From positions 4,464,001 to 4,528,000 of the forward strand of contig NZ_JAUSZI010000002.1 of the NCBI RefSeq assembly GCF_030817415.1: a stretch of DNA of 64,000 nucleotides. The letters run 5' to 3'. A model generated the notes under the pieces. The model did not search any database. It was not told the DNA's origin and saw only the letters and a list, made by a program, of their open reading frames with translations. This document shows positions 37,606 through 46,791 of this stretch, one piece after another. This DNA comes from Streptomyces umbrinus (GTDB taxonomy: Bacteria > Actinomycetota > Actinomycetes > Streptomycetales > Streptomycetaceae). Both the position numbers and the translations under genes were made by a program. How positions within the stretch are numbered: position 1 is the stretch's first letter; every line of letters starts with the position of its first letter.

Positions 37606-40497
37606 CTAGCCGGGCGGGGCAGGAACCAGGCCGTGGGACATCAGGATGCGGGTGAGTTCGGTGCGGGAGCGGACGCCCAGTTTGCGATAGACGCGGGTCA
37701 GGTGGGCCTCGACCGTCTTGTGCGAGATGAACAGCGCGGCCGCCGTCTCGACGTTGTTCATCCCGTCGGCGATGGTCCGCGCGACCTGTAACTCCTGCGG
37801 CGTGAGCCGGTCGAACGCGGGGGCCGAAGTACCGGGCGTCGGGCGCTCACCCGCGGCGGCCAGCTCTACCGCGGCCCTGGCCGTCCACGGCCGGGCGCCC
37901 AGCGACTGGAACGTCGCGTGAGCCGCCAGCAGGGGCAGCCGGGCCGCCGCCGGGCGGCGGCAACGGCGCAACACCTCGCCCAGGCACAGCTGGGTGCGGG
38001 CGGCCTCGAACGGCATCTCCCTACGCCGGTGCGCGACTTCGGCCACCGCGTAGCAAGCCTCGGCCTCGTCACCGTCGCCGGCGAGCAGCACTCGGCCACG
38101 CCCGGCGGCTGCGGCCGGCCAGGCCAGACCGGTGGACCGGGCGCGCTCCTCCAACCACGCCAGGACGGTCTCGGCCCGGTCGCGGTCGCCGGTGCGCAGG
38201 TGGGCCTCGACGAGGTCGGCGGCGAACGGCACGATGACGGGATTGCCGAGGCCACCGTCGGCGGCCAGCGCGCGAGCGTGTTCGAGATACGCGACGGCGA
38301 CGCTGTGTTCGCCGTGGCCCAGCGCGACCAGACCGAGGGTGCCGGATCCGTAGACCTCCAGGGAACCGATGCCCAGCGGTCCGACCTCACGCCGGGTCCG
38401 TTCGATGCGTTCCTCACACAGCGCCCGTTCGCCCCGGGCCGCGTCGAGGCGGGCCAGGCTCAGCAGGCTGTAGCCGATCGCGCCCATCTGGCGCAGTTCC
38501 TCCGCCCAGCGCAGCGCCTCGGTCGCGTCGGCGTAGGCAGCGGACCACAGCCCGGCCCAGCGATCCAGCTCGCCGCGTGCGCCGAGGGCGTACGCGAGCG
38601 TGGCTGGGGCCCCGGACCGGCGCGCTGCGTTGATCGCGGAGGTGAGCACCCTGCGGGCGGTGTCGTCGTCCTCCAGCCATCCGCACACCCGGCCGATCAG
38701 CACGAGCGTTTGCTGCGTGTCCACGGCATCCGCCGATTCCAGAGCCGTACGTGCCGACTCCAGCCACCGACGGGCGGCTGTCACCTGCCCGGTGAGGGCC
38801 AGAGCGAACGAGGCGCAGGCGGAGATCTCCAGGGGCAGCTCGGCGCCTTCGCCGGGCCCCGCCAACGCGGACGGTGCCTCCACCGAGCCATGCCCGTCCG
38901 GAACCGCCGGCCCCGAAGGCCCGGCGGACGCGGCGGGGTGTCGGCCGTCAGAGGGTGAGGCAGGGGCCCGCATCGACGGTGGGGCTGCCGCCAGCTGGGC
39001 GGCCTCTTCCGCATCCCTCAGAGCCAGGCTGCCCTTCCCGGACATGGCCGCGGACAAGGCCGCCTCGGCGAGGAGTGTGCCTGCCCGGGCCGGATCGATG
39101 GTGCGGACGGCATCGGCAGCGTCGAGCAGTTGATCGTGGGCACGCGCAACCTGTCCGATCCAGATCAGCACACGACCGCGGACCAGCGCTATGTCCGCGC
39201 GCAGCAGCGGATCGGTGGTCTCCGCAGCGGCGGCGTCGCACCACGCCGCGGCATCGTGCGGCAGTCCACCCAGGTGCGCATCCACGGCAGCCCGCAGCAA
39301 CCGCTCCACCCGGAGTCGGCGGTCCGAGGTCAGCTCCGCTGCCCGCCGCAACGCCCGCGCCGCCACCCCGAATCCGCTGCGCTCCCGCGCCCGGTCGGCT
39401 GCCGCGTCCAGTGCCGCAGCGACCTCCTCGTCCGGCCCGGAGGCCGCCGCGGCCCGGTACCAGACCCGCACCTCGCCGGTGGACGCCCCGGCCAGCACCC
39501 GGTAGACGTCGAGCCGGGCCGATGGAGTGAGGCCTTCCAGCACCACCAGACGCAGCAACGGGTGGCGCAGGTCCAGGGCCTTGCCCGTCACCGTCACAAG
39601 GCCCGCGGCATGCGCCGGGTCGACATCCGCCGGAGACAGACCGACCGAGGCGAAGGCCCTGGCCAGTACGTCGGGGGCTGCGGAGCGTCCCGCCGCGAGC
39701 AGGGCCAGCGCCCGTCGGGTGCGCTCCGGCAGCATGTCCAGCCGGGCCGTCCACGCGCGGTGGAGCTGCTGTCCCATGGGAAGAAGTTCCGGCATGGGCC
39801 GCATCCCTGATAATTGGCCCGCGCTCAGACCCGCCGCCGTCTCCAGCAGCGCCAGCGGGTTGCCCCCGGTGGCGCGTACCAGGTCGGCCAGCACCTGGGG
39901 CGACGGAGCGACGCCCCGGCCCGCCAACAGCTCGGCACACACGTCGGCGGGGAGGCCGGCCAAGTCGACGCCCGGCAGCCCCGAGGCGGTCGGCTCAGGG
40001 GCGTCGGACCGGACGGCCAGCACCATGGCCACCCGTTCGCTGGACAGCCGCCGCGCCACGAAGAGCAGCACCTGCCGCGACGAGGCGTCCACCCACTGCA
40101 AGTCGTCCACGAGCACGACCAGGGGGGTGGCATCCGCGGCCGCCGCGAGTACGTTCAGCGTTCCCGCGCAGACGGCGAGGGAGTTCGGGGGCGGGCCGGC
40201 CGCCAAGGCCAGGCACACGTCCAGCGCGGAGCGCTGGGCCTCCGGCAGGTCCGCCAGCCCCACGCGGAAGGGGGTCATCAGATCGGCGAGCGCCGCAAAG
40301 GGCAGCACCGACTCCGACTCGACGCCGCACAACCGCACCACGCGTGCGCCGCGGGCAGAGGCTCCGACGCTTGCGTAGTTCAGCAGCGCGGTCTTGCCCA
40401 TTCCCGGCTCACCCCGCAGCACGAGCGCGGCACCGCGCTCTGCGACCGCGATCAGCAGGCCGTCCAACAGCAGGCGCTCCCGCTCCCGCCCCACCAT
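37606..40497 (-). CDS. LAL-type LuxR family ATP-binding regulator
   Basis: A large regulator of about 963 residues. The N-terminal AAA/NACHT-like ATPase has Walker A GEPGMGKTALL near residue 30 and Walker B in TPLVVLVDDLQWVDASSRQVLLFVARRL. The middle is helical and repeat-like (TPR-type sensor region, about 400-850). The C-terminal about 65 residues are a LuxR HTH (LTPQELQVARTIADGMNNVETAAALFISHKTVEAHL, VYRKLGVRSRTELTRIL). LAL proteins activate secondary-metabolite or carbohydrate genes in response to inducers and ATP. Start is uncertain: MVGRERER at 40497 begins the family-like sequence, but GTGs at 40500 and about 40517 are in frame. It is upstream of the DyP/oxidase genes on the same strand (177 bases), so it may control them. 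Confidence 0.85.
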   Translation of the reverse strand: MVGRERERLLLDGLLIAVAERGAALVLRGEPGMGKTALLNYASVGASARGARVVRLCGVESESVLPFAALADLMTPFRVGLADLPEAQRSALDVCLALAAGPPPNSLAVCAGTLNVLAAAADATPLVVLVDDLQWVDASSRQVLLFVARRLSSERVAMVLAVRSDAPEPTASGLPGVDLAGLPADVCAELLAGRGVAPSPQVLADLVRATGGNPLALLETAAGLSAGQLSGMRPMPELLPMGQQLHRAWTARLDMLPERTRRALALLAAGRSAAPDVLARAFASVGLSPADVDPAHAAGLVTVTGKALDLRHPLLRLVVLEGLTPSARLDVYRVLAGASTGEVRVWYRAAAASGPDEEVAAALDAAADRARERSGFGVAARALRRAAELTSDRRLRVERLLRAAVDAHLGGLPHDAAAWCDAAAAETTDPLLRADIALVRGRVLIWIGQVARAHDQLLDAADAVRTIDPARAGTLLAEAALSAAMSGKGSLALRDAEEAAQLAAAPPSMRAPASPSDGRHPAASAGPSGPAVPDGHGSVEAPSALAGPGEGAELPLEISACASFALALTGQVTAARRWLESARTALESADAVDTQQTLVLIGRVCGWLEDDDTARRVLTSAINAARRSGAPATLAYALGARGELDRWAGLWSAAYADATEALRWAEELRQMGAIGYSLLSLARLDAARGERALCEERIERTRREVGPLGIGSLEVYGSGTLGLVALGHGEHSVAVAYLEHARALAADGGLGNPVIVPFAADLVEAHLRTGDRDRAETVLAWLEERARSTGLAWPAAAAGRGRVLLAGDGDEAEACYAVAEVAHRRREMPFEAARTQLCLGEVLRRCRRPAAARLPLLAAHATFQSLGARPWTARAAVELAAAGERPTPGTSAPAFDRLTPQELQVARTIADGMNNVETAAALFISHKTVEAHLTRVYRKLGVRSRTELTRILMSHGLVPAPPG

Positions 40498-40919
40498 CAC
40501 CTGCTGATCCGCCACCTGAGCCGCCGCCCCGTCCCCACGCCCTGTGCGCTCGCGCTCCCTGGACTCACTGAAGCACAGACGACAGTTCGCCACAATTGTC
40601 TGCAACAGACCCCTATCAGAACGACGTTCGCGGAATGGCAGACAACGAGCCCAGCCACTGTCCTCATCCGCTCCCGCGTGAATCCCGCCGTTGCACATCG
40701 GGTCGCAGCGCCTACTGCTACGCAGCCCGGCCAGTGCAAGCCGAACCGCGCCGTCTTCGCGAGTGCGCTACGCCGACTGTCCCTCGGCTCCGCCGTAGAG
40801 GGCGGATTATGTCTGTGCCGTCGCGGTGGACGTTGTTCGCTTTCCGGAGCATGCTTCAGGAAGCGTGATGGAGCAGGACGTATCGACGGACTCGCCCATC
40901 GGCTACGGGGGCGATCATC
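40498..40919. promoter_or_regulatory. Divergent intergenic region between LAL regulator and patatin gene
   Basis: This 422-base gap contains no gene I can support. It holds a 5-bp perfect inverted repeat GTCTG (40598-40602) CAA CAGAC (40606-40610) with a further ACAGAC copy upstream at about 40575. This could be a regulator site for either gene, but the match is short. The patatin ATG is preceded by GGGGGCGATCATC. Confidence 0.3.
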
Positions 40920-41945
40920 ATGGACGGCAACGCTGTAACCGGCGCTTCGACCAGGACGAACGTGGACGTGGTTCTGGAGGGGGGCGGCGTCAAAGGCATC
41001 GCTCTCGTCGGTGCGCTGAGGGAGCTCTGCGCGGCACATACCGTGCAGCGTGTGGCCGGTACGTCGGCGGGAGCCATCGTCGCGGCACTGCTGGCGGCCG
41101 GGTACACCGTCCCGGAGTTGGAGCAGGAGATGCGGAGCCTGGACTTCGCCTCGCTCCAGGACGGGCCGGCGCGTCATTTCGGGAAGGTCGGGGCGGCATT
41201 GGCCGTGCTGCTGCACAACGGTGTCTTCAAGGGCGATGCTCTGCATGCCTGGATCGAAGAGCGACTGGCGGACAAGAACGTCATCACCTTCCAGCAACTG
41301 CGCCGCCAGGAGGAAGGAGACGATACCGGCACGCCGCCCTACAAGCTGGCCGTCGTCGTGAGCGACATAAGCCGGGGGCTTGAGCTGCACCTGCCCGAGG
41401 ACTACCAGGCGTTGTGTGGGGTGGATCCCGACACCGCGAAGGTCGCCGACGCAGTGCGTGCCTCCGCCTCGATCCCCTTCTACTTCCGGCCGGTGAGGTT
41501 CCGTACCGGCCCGTCACAGGAGTCGCAACGACTGATGCTCGTCGACGGCGGCCTGCTGTCCAACTTCCCCGTCGACCTGTTCGACCGGCGGGACTCGACA
41601 CCGCCCCGCTGGCCGACCATCGGCATCAAACTCTCGATGCGGCGGACTCCCAGCCAGGGATGGCAACCGGCCCGAAATCCCGTGGAGTTGGCGAGGCGGC
41701 TGGTCTCCACCATGACCAGCGCCCACGACCGGATCCACGTGGATCAGAGCCACGTGCAGGACCGCACCATCTTCGTCGACACCGACAAGGTCCGGTCGAC
41801 CGACTTCCGCATTGCCCAGGAGCAGGTCGAGACGCTGTACACCAACGGCCGCAGCGCCGCACAGCAGTTCCTGGCCACTTGGGACTTCCGGCAGTGGCTG
41901 AACCGCTATCACCCCTCGCAGGGCGGGGCGGGCCCGCCACCCTGA
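40920..41945 (+). CDS. Patatin-like phospholipase
   Basis: A 341-residue patatin-family lipid hydrolase. The oxyanion hole is GGGVKGIALVGAL (residues about 21-33), the nucleophile elbow is GTSAGAIVAALLAAG (Ser near 50), and the catalytic Asp is in LVDGGLLSNFPVDLF. Patatins are Ser/Asp dyad acyl hydrolases that cleave membrane phospholipids. No signal peptide or membrane segment is seen, so it acts from the cytoplasm. It is 25 bases upstream of a membrane-protein gene on the same strand, which the IS3 element splits, so the two were probably one operon. Patatins also appear as effectors in some anti-phage systems, but no cyclic-nucleotide synthase lies next to this one. Confidence 0.9.
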   Translation: MDGNAVTGASTRTNVDVVLEGGGVKGIALVGALRELCAAHTVQRVAGTSAGAIVAALLAAGYTVPELEQEMRSLDFASLQDGPARHFGKVGAALAVLLHNGVFKGDALHAWIEERLADKNVITFQQLRRQEEGDDTGTPPYKLAVVVSDISRGLELHLPEDYQALCGVDPDTAKVADAVRASASIPFYFRPVRFRTGPSQESQRLMLVDGGLLSNFPVDLFDRRDSTPPRWPTIGIKLSMRRTPSQGWQPARNPVELARRLVSTMTSAHDRIHVDQSHVQDRTIFVDTDKVRSTDFRIAQEQVETLYTNGRSAAQQFLATWDFRQWLNRYHPSQGGAGPPP

Positions 41946-41970
41946 CCCCGCCAACGGAACGGGGGAAATC

Positions 41971-42769
41971 ATGAACGCCCAAGGCCGCCAAGGCTGGCGG
42001 AACAGAACCCACGCCCGCCGAGCAGCAACACGGACTGCCGCACAGGGCACCTCATCGGCATCCGCTGCCGCAGGACCTCCTCATCTCAGGTCCAATACGT
42101 GGCTGCATCGTGCGCAAACACGTTTATGTGTACTGCGATACGAGCTCAAGGCCACGTGCGGGCAACCTGATCGCCTGTGTCACAACGGGGTCCGGCAAGC
42201 GGAGCTGAAGGCGGGCGTGAACTGTCTCCTCGACGCGGCCGAGCGTCACATGCAGCAGGCCGCCGAGAGCCAGAAAACGAGCTGGAGGCTCGGCAGTTGG
42301 TGGAACGGCCAGGCATACGAAGGCACCCTTTCATGCTTGCACGCCGCCGAGGTCGCGATCATCACGCTGTCCCAACCCGTCCGGGCGTGGACCCGGATCG
42401 ACGCGGTGCTCGCCCTGGCAGGCCCGCTCTGCCAGATGGATCCCCGCCTTGCCCTCGTCGAGCAGCTGAAACAGAAGGGCAAGCCACAGGACAATCGTGT
42501 GCCTTGGGCTGTCGCGGCCCTCCTGGAGGCGGCCTACGCGGTCCAGGAGGAACGAGCCGTGCGTAGCCGCAACTTCCGCAATCGACTCATCCGAGCAGGC
42601 AGCGTGCTGACGCTACTGCTTGTGGTGACCGTCGTGGTGGCCTGGCGCAATGCGGGAGCGATCCCCGTCTGCACGAGCGGCTGCCCCGGCGGGGCAGACC
42701 CCGGCCTCCGTGAAGTCGGGTTGGTCATGCTTCTGGGCATGCTCGGTGCGGCCACTCATGTGGTGGGGC
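41971..42769 (+). pseudogene. IS-disrupted four-helix membrane protein, 5' part
   Basis: This is the first part of a gene that the IS3 element splits. It starts ATG after GGGGGAAATC. The first about 200 residues are soluble and helical (AELKAGVNCLLDAAERHMQQAAESQ); two membrane segments follow (LTLLLVVTVVVAW and LVMLLGMLGAATHVVG) up to the insertion. Joining base 42769 to 44064 (dropping one GGC copy) keeps the frame, giving ...ATHVVG then RLQKMGGSWNPYN and about 374 residues with four helices in all. The function of the intact protein is unknown; its position behind a patatin gene suggests a partner at the membrane. If the interrupted 5' part is translated, it runs into the element and ends at 42870. 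Confidence 0.85.
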
Positions 42770-42812
42770 TGAGGGGCCACGTGCTTTCCGGACAGGCGTC
42801 TGACTGTCTATT

Positions 42813-43676
42813 TCACGCGGCGATTCGCAACTTTTCGTACTCGGCGTGGACTTCACGTGGAGGGCGGTAACCCACCGCCGAGTGGAGGCGTTTGCGATTG
42901 TACCAGAATTCAATGTACCGAGTGATGTCCTGCCGGGCAGCCTCTCGGGTCAGGTAAGTGACCCGAGATACGCGCTCGTTCTTCAACACGCCGAAGAACG
43001 ATTCGGCCATGGCATTGTCGAAACAGATCCCGGTACGGCCGGAAGACCTGCGCAGTCCGAACCGGTTGAGCGTCTTCCCGAACTCGGCTGACATGTAGTT
43101 GCTTCCGCGGTCCGAGTGAAATATCGCTCCCGCCGAGAGGCTTCTGTTCCGTGCCGCGTTGCGGATCGCCCTGGATATCAGCGAGGTTTGGTAGTGGTCG
43201 TCCATCGCGTAACCGATAACTTCCTTCGTGCAGCAGTCGATGACCGTCGCGAGGTACAGCCAGCCTTCCCCGGTCGTGATGTAGGTGATGTCACCGACGA
43301 GCTTTTCGCCAGGCGCATCTGCGGTGAAGTCACGGCCCACCAGATCCGGTACCTGGCCGGCTGCGGCCTGGGTGAGGCCGAACCTCTTCGGCCTTGGCTG
43401 GCAGGGCACCAGGCCCAGTTCACGCATGAGGCAGCGGACCAGCTCCATGCCCGCGGCGACGCCCCAGCGATCCAGTTGAGCCTGGATGCGCCGGTGCCCG
43501 TAGGTGCTGTCGGATATGTCGAAGGCTTTCTTGATGAGCAGTTTCAATTCTTCGCGCCGCTGGGCCGTTGCGGATTCCGGGCGGGATCGCCAGTCGTAGT
43601 AGCCGGACCTGGACACGCCGAGTCGGCCGCACATGAACTCGACGCTGTAGGCGTACTCCTCGGTGTCGAGCCGCAT
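42813..43676 (-). CDS. IS3-family transposase OrfB (DDE integrase domain)
   Basis: A 287-residue rve-type catalytic part, normally made as a fusion to OrfA. The DDE residues are in KLVGDITYITTGEGW (Asp), IFHSDRGSNYMS (Asp) and NAMAESFFGVLKNE (Glu), with the HHR-like motif YGHRRIQAQL upstream, and the end is HSAVGYRPPREVHAEYEK. In the -1 frame before its ATG the sequence continues without a stop to the slip site at 43741 and reads SKYEFIDE just before MRLDTEEYAY, typical of OrfAB fusions. It is full length. Confidence 0.95.
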   Translation of the reverse strand: MRLDTEEYAYSVEFMCGRLGVSRSGYYDWRSRPESATAQRREELKLLIKKAFDISDSTYGHRRIQAQLDRWGVAAGMELVRCLMRELGLVPCQPRPKRFGLTQAAAGQVPDLVGRDFTADAPGEKLVGDITYITTGEGWLYLATVIDCCTKEVIGYAMDDHYQTSLISRAIRNAARNRSLSAGAIFHSDRGSNYMSAEFGKTLNRFGLRRSSGRTGICFDNAMAESFFGVLKNERVSRVTYLTREAARQDITRYIEFWYNRKRLHSAVGYRPPREVHAEYEKLRIAA

Positions 43677-43702
43677 CTCGTCGATGAACTCGTACTTGCT
43701 TG

Positions 43703-43993
43703 CTACCGGGGATCCTTCGCGAAGTACGCTGCGGCTTTTTTCAGGAAGGTAACTTCCATCTCCAGCTCGCGGTTGCGTCGTTCGAGTTCCTTCAGGCGCG
43801 CCCGCTCGTTCACCGTCAGTTCCGCATCGGGGGCCGGTTCCTGCTGCTTCTGGTGCTTCTTCACCCAGCCGCGTAGCGTCTCCGAGTTCAGCTCAAGCTC
43901 CCGGGCGACTTCAGAGATCGTCTTGCTCGACCTCAACGCGATCTGGACGGCTTCCTCGCGGAACTCCGGCGAGTACTTACTGGGTGGCGCCAC
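43703..43993 (-). CDS. IS3-family OrfA (HTH transposase subunit)
   Basis: A 96-residue protein with an N-terminal helix-turn-helix (YSPEFREEAVQIALRSSKTI, SEVARELELNSETLRGWVKKHQ) and a leucine-zipper-like tail (ARLKELERRNRELEMEVTFLKK). It binds the element ends and dimerises the transposase. The A6G heptamer at its end (coding AAAAAAG in FLKKAAAYF) should cause -1 slippage to make OrfAB. ATG follows AGGAAG within the left end. Confidence 0.95.
   Translation of the reverse strand: MAPPSKYSPEFREEAVQIALRSSKTISEVARELELNSETLRGWVKKHQKQQEPAPDAELTVNERARLKELERRNRELEMEVTFLKKAAAYFAKDPR
43735..43741 (-). other. Programmed -1 frameshift site (A6G) of the IS3 transposase
   Basis: On the minus strand the heptamer AAAAAAG occurs within orfA 11 codons before its stop, in the frame A AAA AAG needed for tandem slippage. 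The -1 frame is open from here into orfB. Confidence 0.8.
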
Positions 43994-44063
43994 TTCTTCC
44001 TCGTTTCCTTGTTCAGGACAACCCTATTGGGTACCTGTCCGGAAACTTCGTGGCCCCTCAGGC

Positions 44064-44389
44064 GGCTGCAGAAGATGGGCGGCAGTTGGAACCCCTACAA
44101 CCTGCCCTTCTACCAAGAACTCATCAAGCTCCCCATCGGGGCACTCACTGCCGTGATCGGGCTCCTTCTGGTGGGCACCGAATGGCTGCCGATGATCGAG
44201 GCTCCTGAATCCTGGCGCGACGTCGTGGCCTGTGCCGTGGTCTTCGGGCTGGCCCAGATCGCCCTCACCCGCACCATCGACCAGCGCGCGGAGAAGATAC
44301 TCGCGTCGGAGCCGGATCCAGAAGAGGCCAAGCAGTTGGAGAAGGTCCCCGACAACAGGGTGCAAAGGACGCCGGAGTTCGGGGCATAA
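44064..44389 (+). pseudogene. IS-disrupted four-helix membrane protein, 3' part
   Basis: This is the distal part of the gene split by the IS element. Reading from 44066, in phase with the 5' part after excision, it gives LQKMGGSWNPYNLPFYQELIKLP, then two membrane helices (IGALTAVIGLLLVGTEWL and VVACAVVFGLAQIALTR) and a charged tail ending VQRTPEFGA. It has no start codon of its own apart from one created by IS sequence at 44009, and so is probably not expressed. Confidence 0.85.
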
Positions 44390-44908
44390 GGTTCAAGTCG
44401 CCCGGCATGCACGAAGCCATCGCAACCGGATGCGGAACCCGGGCCTGCCCTCGCGCCCAGCCCTGTACGACAAAAGCCCCGTGCGCCCCGACGCAGCCCG
44501 CACCTGAGCACCCGCCGAAGGCCGACCCAGGTATCGGGGGACTCCAAACTGCCGCCCACCCGGCCCCTCCCGGCCACCCCGACCGAACCGGCAAAAATCC
44601 AGCAACCGGAACCCCCGCCCGGATTCAACTACCGGACGGCACCAACCTGACCTGCGCAAACACCTTGCTGCATCTCGTGGACCCAGCCCTTGAACGTTCC
44701 GCCGCAACGCGCGAACCCAGGCAGCAAATAGCCCCCTGACCTGCACAAATGCAGACCAGGGGCGATCCCAAGCGAAACTGAACGTTGAAGCGGAATATTG
44801 GCGCCGGTTCAATGACCTGGGGATATCGCTGTTCTCGGGACGCGATCCAGCAGGGATCCAGCGACGGGACCGGAATGTCCGACCAGGGAGCCGCGCGGGC
44901 CTGCGACA
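44390..44908. other. Gene-free stretch with a two-part hairpin
   Basis: No frame here has convincing codon bias or family similarity. The clearest structure is a hairpin at 44733-44762: CCCCTG pairs with CAGGGG and CTGC with GCAG, separated by AC/AC internal loops and an ACAAAT loop. This could be a terminator of the disrupted operon or a small structured RNA. Confidence 0.4.
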
Positions 44909-44946
44909 GACCAGTCGCGTCGTCCGGCCGAACGACGCGACTGGTC
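44909..44946. terminator. 15-bp perfect hairpin at the kinase gene end
   Basis: GACCAGTCGCGTCGT (44909-44923) and ACGACGCGACTGGTC (44932-44946) are perfect reverse complements around an 8-base loop. The stem ends one base before the kinase stop codon (44948), so it acts on that minus-strand message and could also stop plus-strand reads from the disrupted gene. Confidence 0.85.
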
Positions 44947-44947
44947 G

Positions 44948-46435
44948 CTAGTCGTTCCTCGTGTAAGTCAGACGCTCGACCTGGCCGGGCGGAGAATCAT
45001 TTCGGACCTTCCTTCCGTTGACAACGAGCCCGACCGCGGCCGCATCGCCGAGTACGAGGTCGATGCGTTCCTTGTCCGTGAAGGTCTTGGTCTCGCCCTT
45101 GTTGAGCACTCCGTCGAACAGGAGTTGGCCATCGGCGTCCTTGGCCGAGACCCAGCTCCGCCCGTCCTCGCCGCTGATCAGCACCGTGACCTCGTCCTTG
45201 GGCACGCCGGTGCCCCCGCTGTTCGCGGGGGTGGGTTCCGGCGAGGGTGAAGATCCTTGCCGGGATCCCGACGGGGAGGCGGAAGGAGCGTCGGTGTGGT
45301 CGCCCTGCTGCGTGAGGTAGACGGCGCCGCCGACGAGCGCGCCCGTCGCGGCCGTGGCCACGAGCACCATGATCAGGATGCGCCTACGCGAACGCTTGCC
45401 TCCGGTGGGCCGACGTGGGCCGGCGGTGCCGATCTCATCCCGGGCAGGCAGGATGTCCTGGCTGCCGGAGCCGAGAGTCAGTGCGTCGCCGTGCGTCCCA
45501 CCATCACTCGGGCCGGCCGCAGCGATGAGGACGGTCTCAGGACTGTCCGTACCGCTTTCCTCCCCGGCTTGAGGCCGGGAATCCTCGGGCAGGGTCGGTG
45601 CCTCCGTCCCTGGGGGGACCAGAGTGGGGGTGTACGTCGCCGGGCCAGGCAGGAAAAGCTCCAGGAGCCTCTCAGGTGTGGGCCGGTGGGCCGGGTCCTT
45701 GGACAGACAGTCGGCTGCCAGGGAGCGCAAGTCCTCCGGCACGGCGGACAGGTCCGCGGGCTCGTGCACGGAGCGGTACATCAGCCCTATGGGCGTGCCC
45801 GTGCCGAACGCGCTGCCGCCCGCCGCCGCAACCAGTACCGCGCCGAGTGCGAACACATCGGCGGCGCCGCTGACTTCAAGGCCCTGCGCCTGCTCGGGGG
45901 CCAGGAAGCCGGGCGTGCCGAAGGCAGCTCCGGTAGCGGTGAGCCGGGTGGACTCCAGCGCCCGTGCGATGCCGAAGTCGAGGACCCGGGGACCGTCCTC
46001 GGCCATGACGATGTTTCCGGGCTTCAGGTCGCGGTGCACGAGGCCGCAACCGTGGATGGCCTGCAGCGCTTCCGCCAGGGCGGCGCCCAACAGCCTCAGA
46101 CGGTGTTCGCCCATCGGCCCTTGGTCCGCGAGCAGCCCGGACAGAGTGGGACCCGGGATGTACGCCGTAGCCAGCCACGGGGTCTCCGCGTCCGGGTCGG
46201 CGCCCACGACCGGGGCTGTGTGGAAACCGCCGACTCTGCGGGCGGCATCCACCTCGGCACGGAACCGTTCACGAAATTGCCGGTCAGCGGCCAACTCTGG
46301 GCGTACCACCTTGACGGCCACAGCACGGCCACCACGCGATCGGGCCAGGTAGACCGTGCCCATGCCGCCCGCACCCAACCGCCGTTCCACGGTGTATACG
46401 CCGATACGCTCCGGCAGGTCTGTCCCGGACCCCAT
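44948..46435 (-). CDS. Membrane-anchored Ser/Thr protein kinase (PknB-type)
   Basis: A 495-residue receptor-like kinase. The kinase domain (about residues 10-270) has the G-loop LGAGGMGTVYLA, catalytic Lys in AVAVKVV, HRDLKPGN, DFG and FGTPGFLAPEQ, so it looks active. A Pro/Thr/Glu-rich linker follows, then one membrane helix (ILIMVLVATAATGALVGGAVYL), a short Ser/Pro stretch (SASPSGSRQGSSPSPEPTPANSG) and an extracellular about 85-residue domain ending VERLTYTRND that is not PASTA. The ATG at 46435 follows GGAGG by ten bases; a longer frame upstream is non-homologous. It is divergent from the trypco2/trypsin/SARP operon and may be its regulator. Confidence 0.9.
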   Translation of the reverse strand: MGSGTDLPERIGVYTVERRLGAGGMGTVYLARSRGGRAVAVKVVRPELAADRQFRERFRAEVDAARRVGGFHTAPVVGADPDAETPWLATAYIPGPTLSGLLADQGPMGEHRLRLLGAALAEALQAIHGCGLVHRDLKPGNIVMAEDGPRVLDFGIARALESTRLTATGAAFGTPGFLAPEQAQGLEVSGAADVFALGAVLVAAAGGSAFGTGTPIGLMYRSVHEPADLSAVPEDLRSLAADCLSKDPAHRPTPERLLELFLPGPATYTPTLVPPGTEAPTLPEDSRPQAGEESGTDSPETVLIAAAGPSDGGTHGDALTLGSGSQDILPARDEIGTAGPRRPTGGKRSRRRILIMVLVATAATGALVGGAVYLTQQGDHTDAPSASPSGSRQGSSPSPEPTPANSGGTGVPKDEVTVLISGEDGRSWVSAKDADGQLLFDGVLNKGETKTFTDKERIDLVLGDAAAVGLVVNGRKVRNDSPPGQVERLTYTRND

Positions 46436-46791
46436 GTGCTGCACGCCTCCCCCGCTGCGACAGGTCCACCAGTATGGCCGCGACGGCCGACGCCACGCCG
46501 CTGTTCGGTCACCGGCGGGCGGCACCCGCGCCCTAGAAGGCCGTTCGTAGAAGCGGTGAGCTGTGTCCTCTTGCCCGCCGTGACCCGGAGTACTGCCGCC
46601 GGGACGAGCAGACCAGTGGTTGATCGCTGATGGACCACTGGCCTTTCGCCTGCGTCAGATCAACGACCTCCCGGGCCCCGCCGACCGGATCTTGCAGGTG
46701 CCGAACGGGTCGCGAGCTCGGCATGTCGCTCGCTACGCTTCCGACGGGACTGAGAACCAGTGCCACCCGCGCCTCACCAACAGGGAGACAC
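46436..46791. promoter_or_regulatory. Divergent control region with perfect 8-bp inverted repeat
   Basis: Between the kinase and the trypco2 gene lies CCAGTGGT (46613-46620) - 13 bases - ACCACTGG (46634-46641). The half-site centres are 21 bases apart, two helical turns, which suits a dimer binding one DNA face. It lies 150 bases before the trypco2 ATG and 178 bases from the kinase ATG. No -10/-35 pair can be named confidently. Nothing else in the region is supported as a gene. Confidence 0.5.

Larger units (their letters stand above)
42770..44060. mobile_element. Complete IS3-family insertion sequence (1291 bp) with GGC target duplication
   Basis: The ends are 27-base inverted repeats starting TGAGGGGCCACG and ending TTTCCGGACAGG, differing at three central positions; the left end begins at 42770 and the right ends at 44060. 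The flanks are GGC on both sides, the 3-bp target duplication expected for IS3. Inside are orfA and orfB on the minus strand, overlapping in a -1 frame, with an A6G slip site. All parts look intact, so the element may be active. It interrupts the membrane-protein gene in the orientation opposite to that gene's transcription. Confidence 0.93.

Noticed and set aside
44009..44389. Independent 126-codon gene starting in the IS end
   Set aside because: Its start lies within the IS3 sequence; from 44064 onward it is the 3' part of the disrupted membrane-protein gene.
44393..44812. Two overlapping frames of 139 and 110 codons in the gap before the kinase
   Set aside because: Neither has family similarity or a good ribosome binding site; their composition is not typical for a gene.
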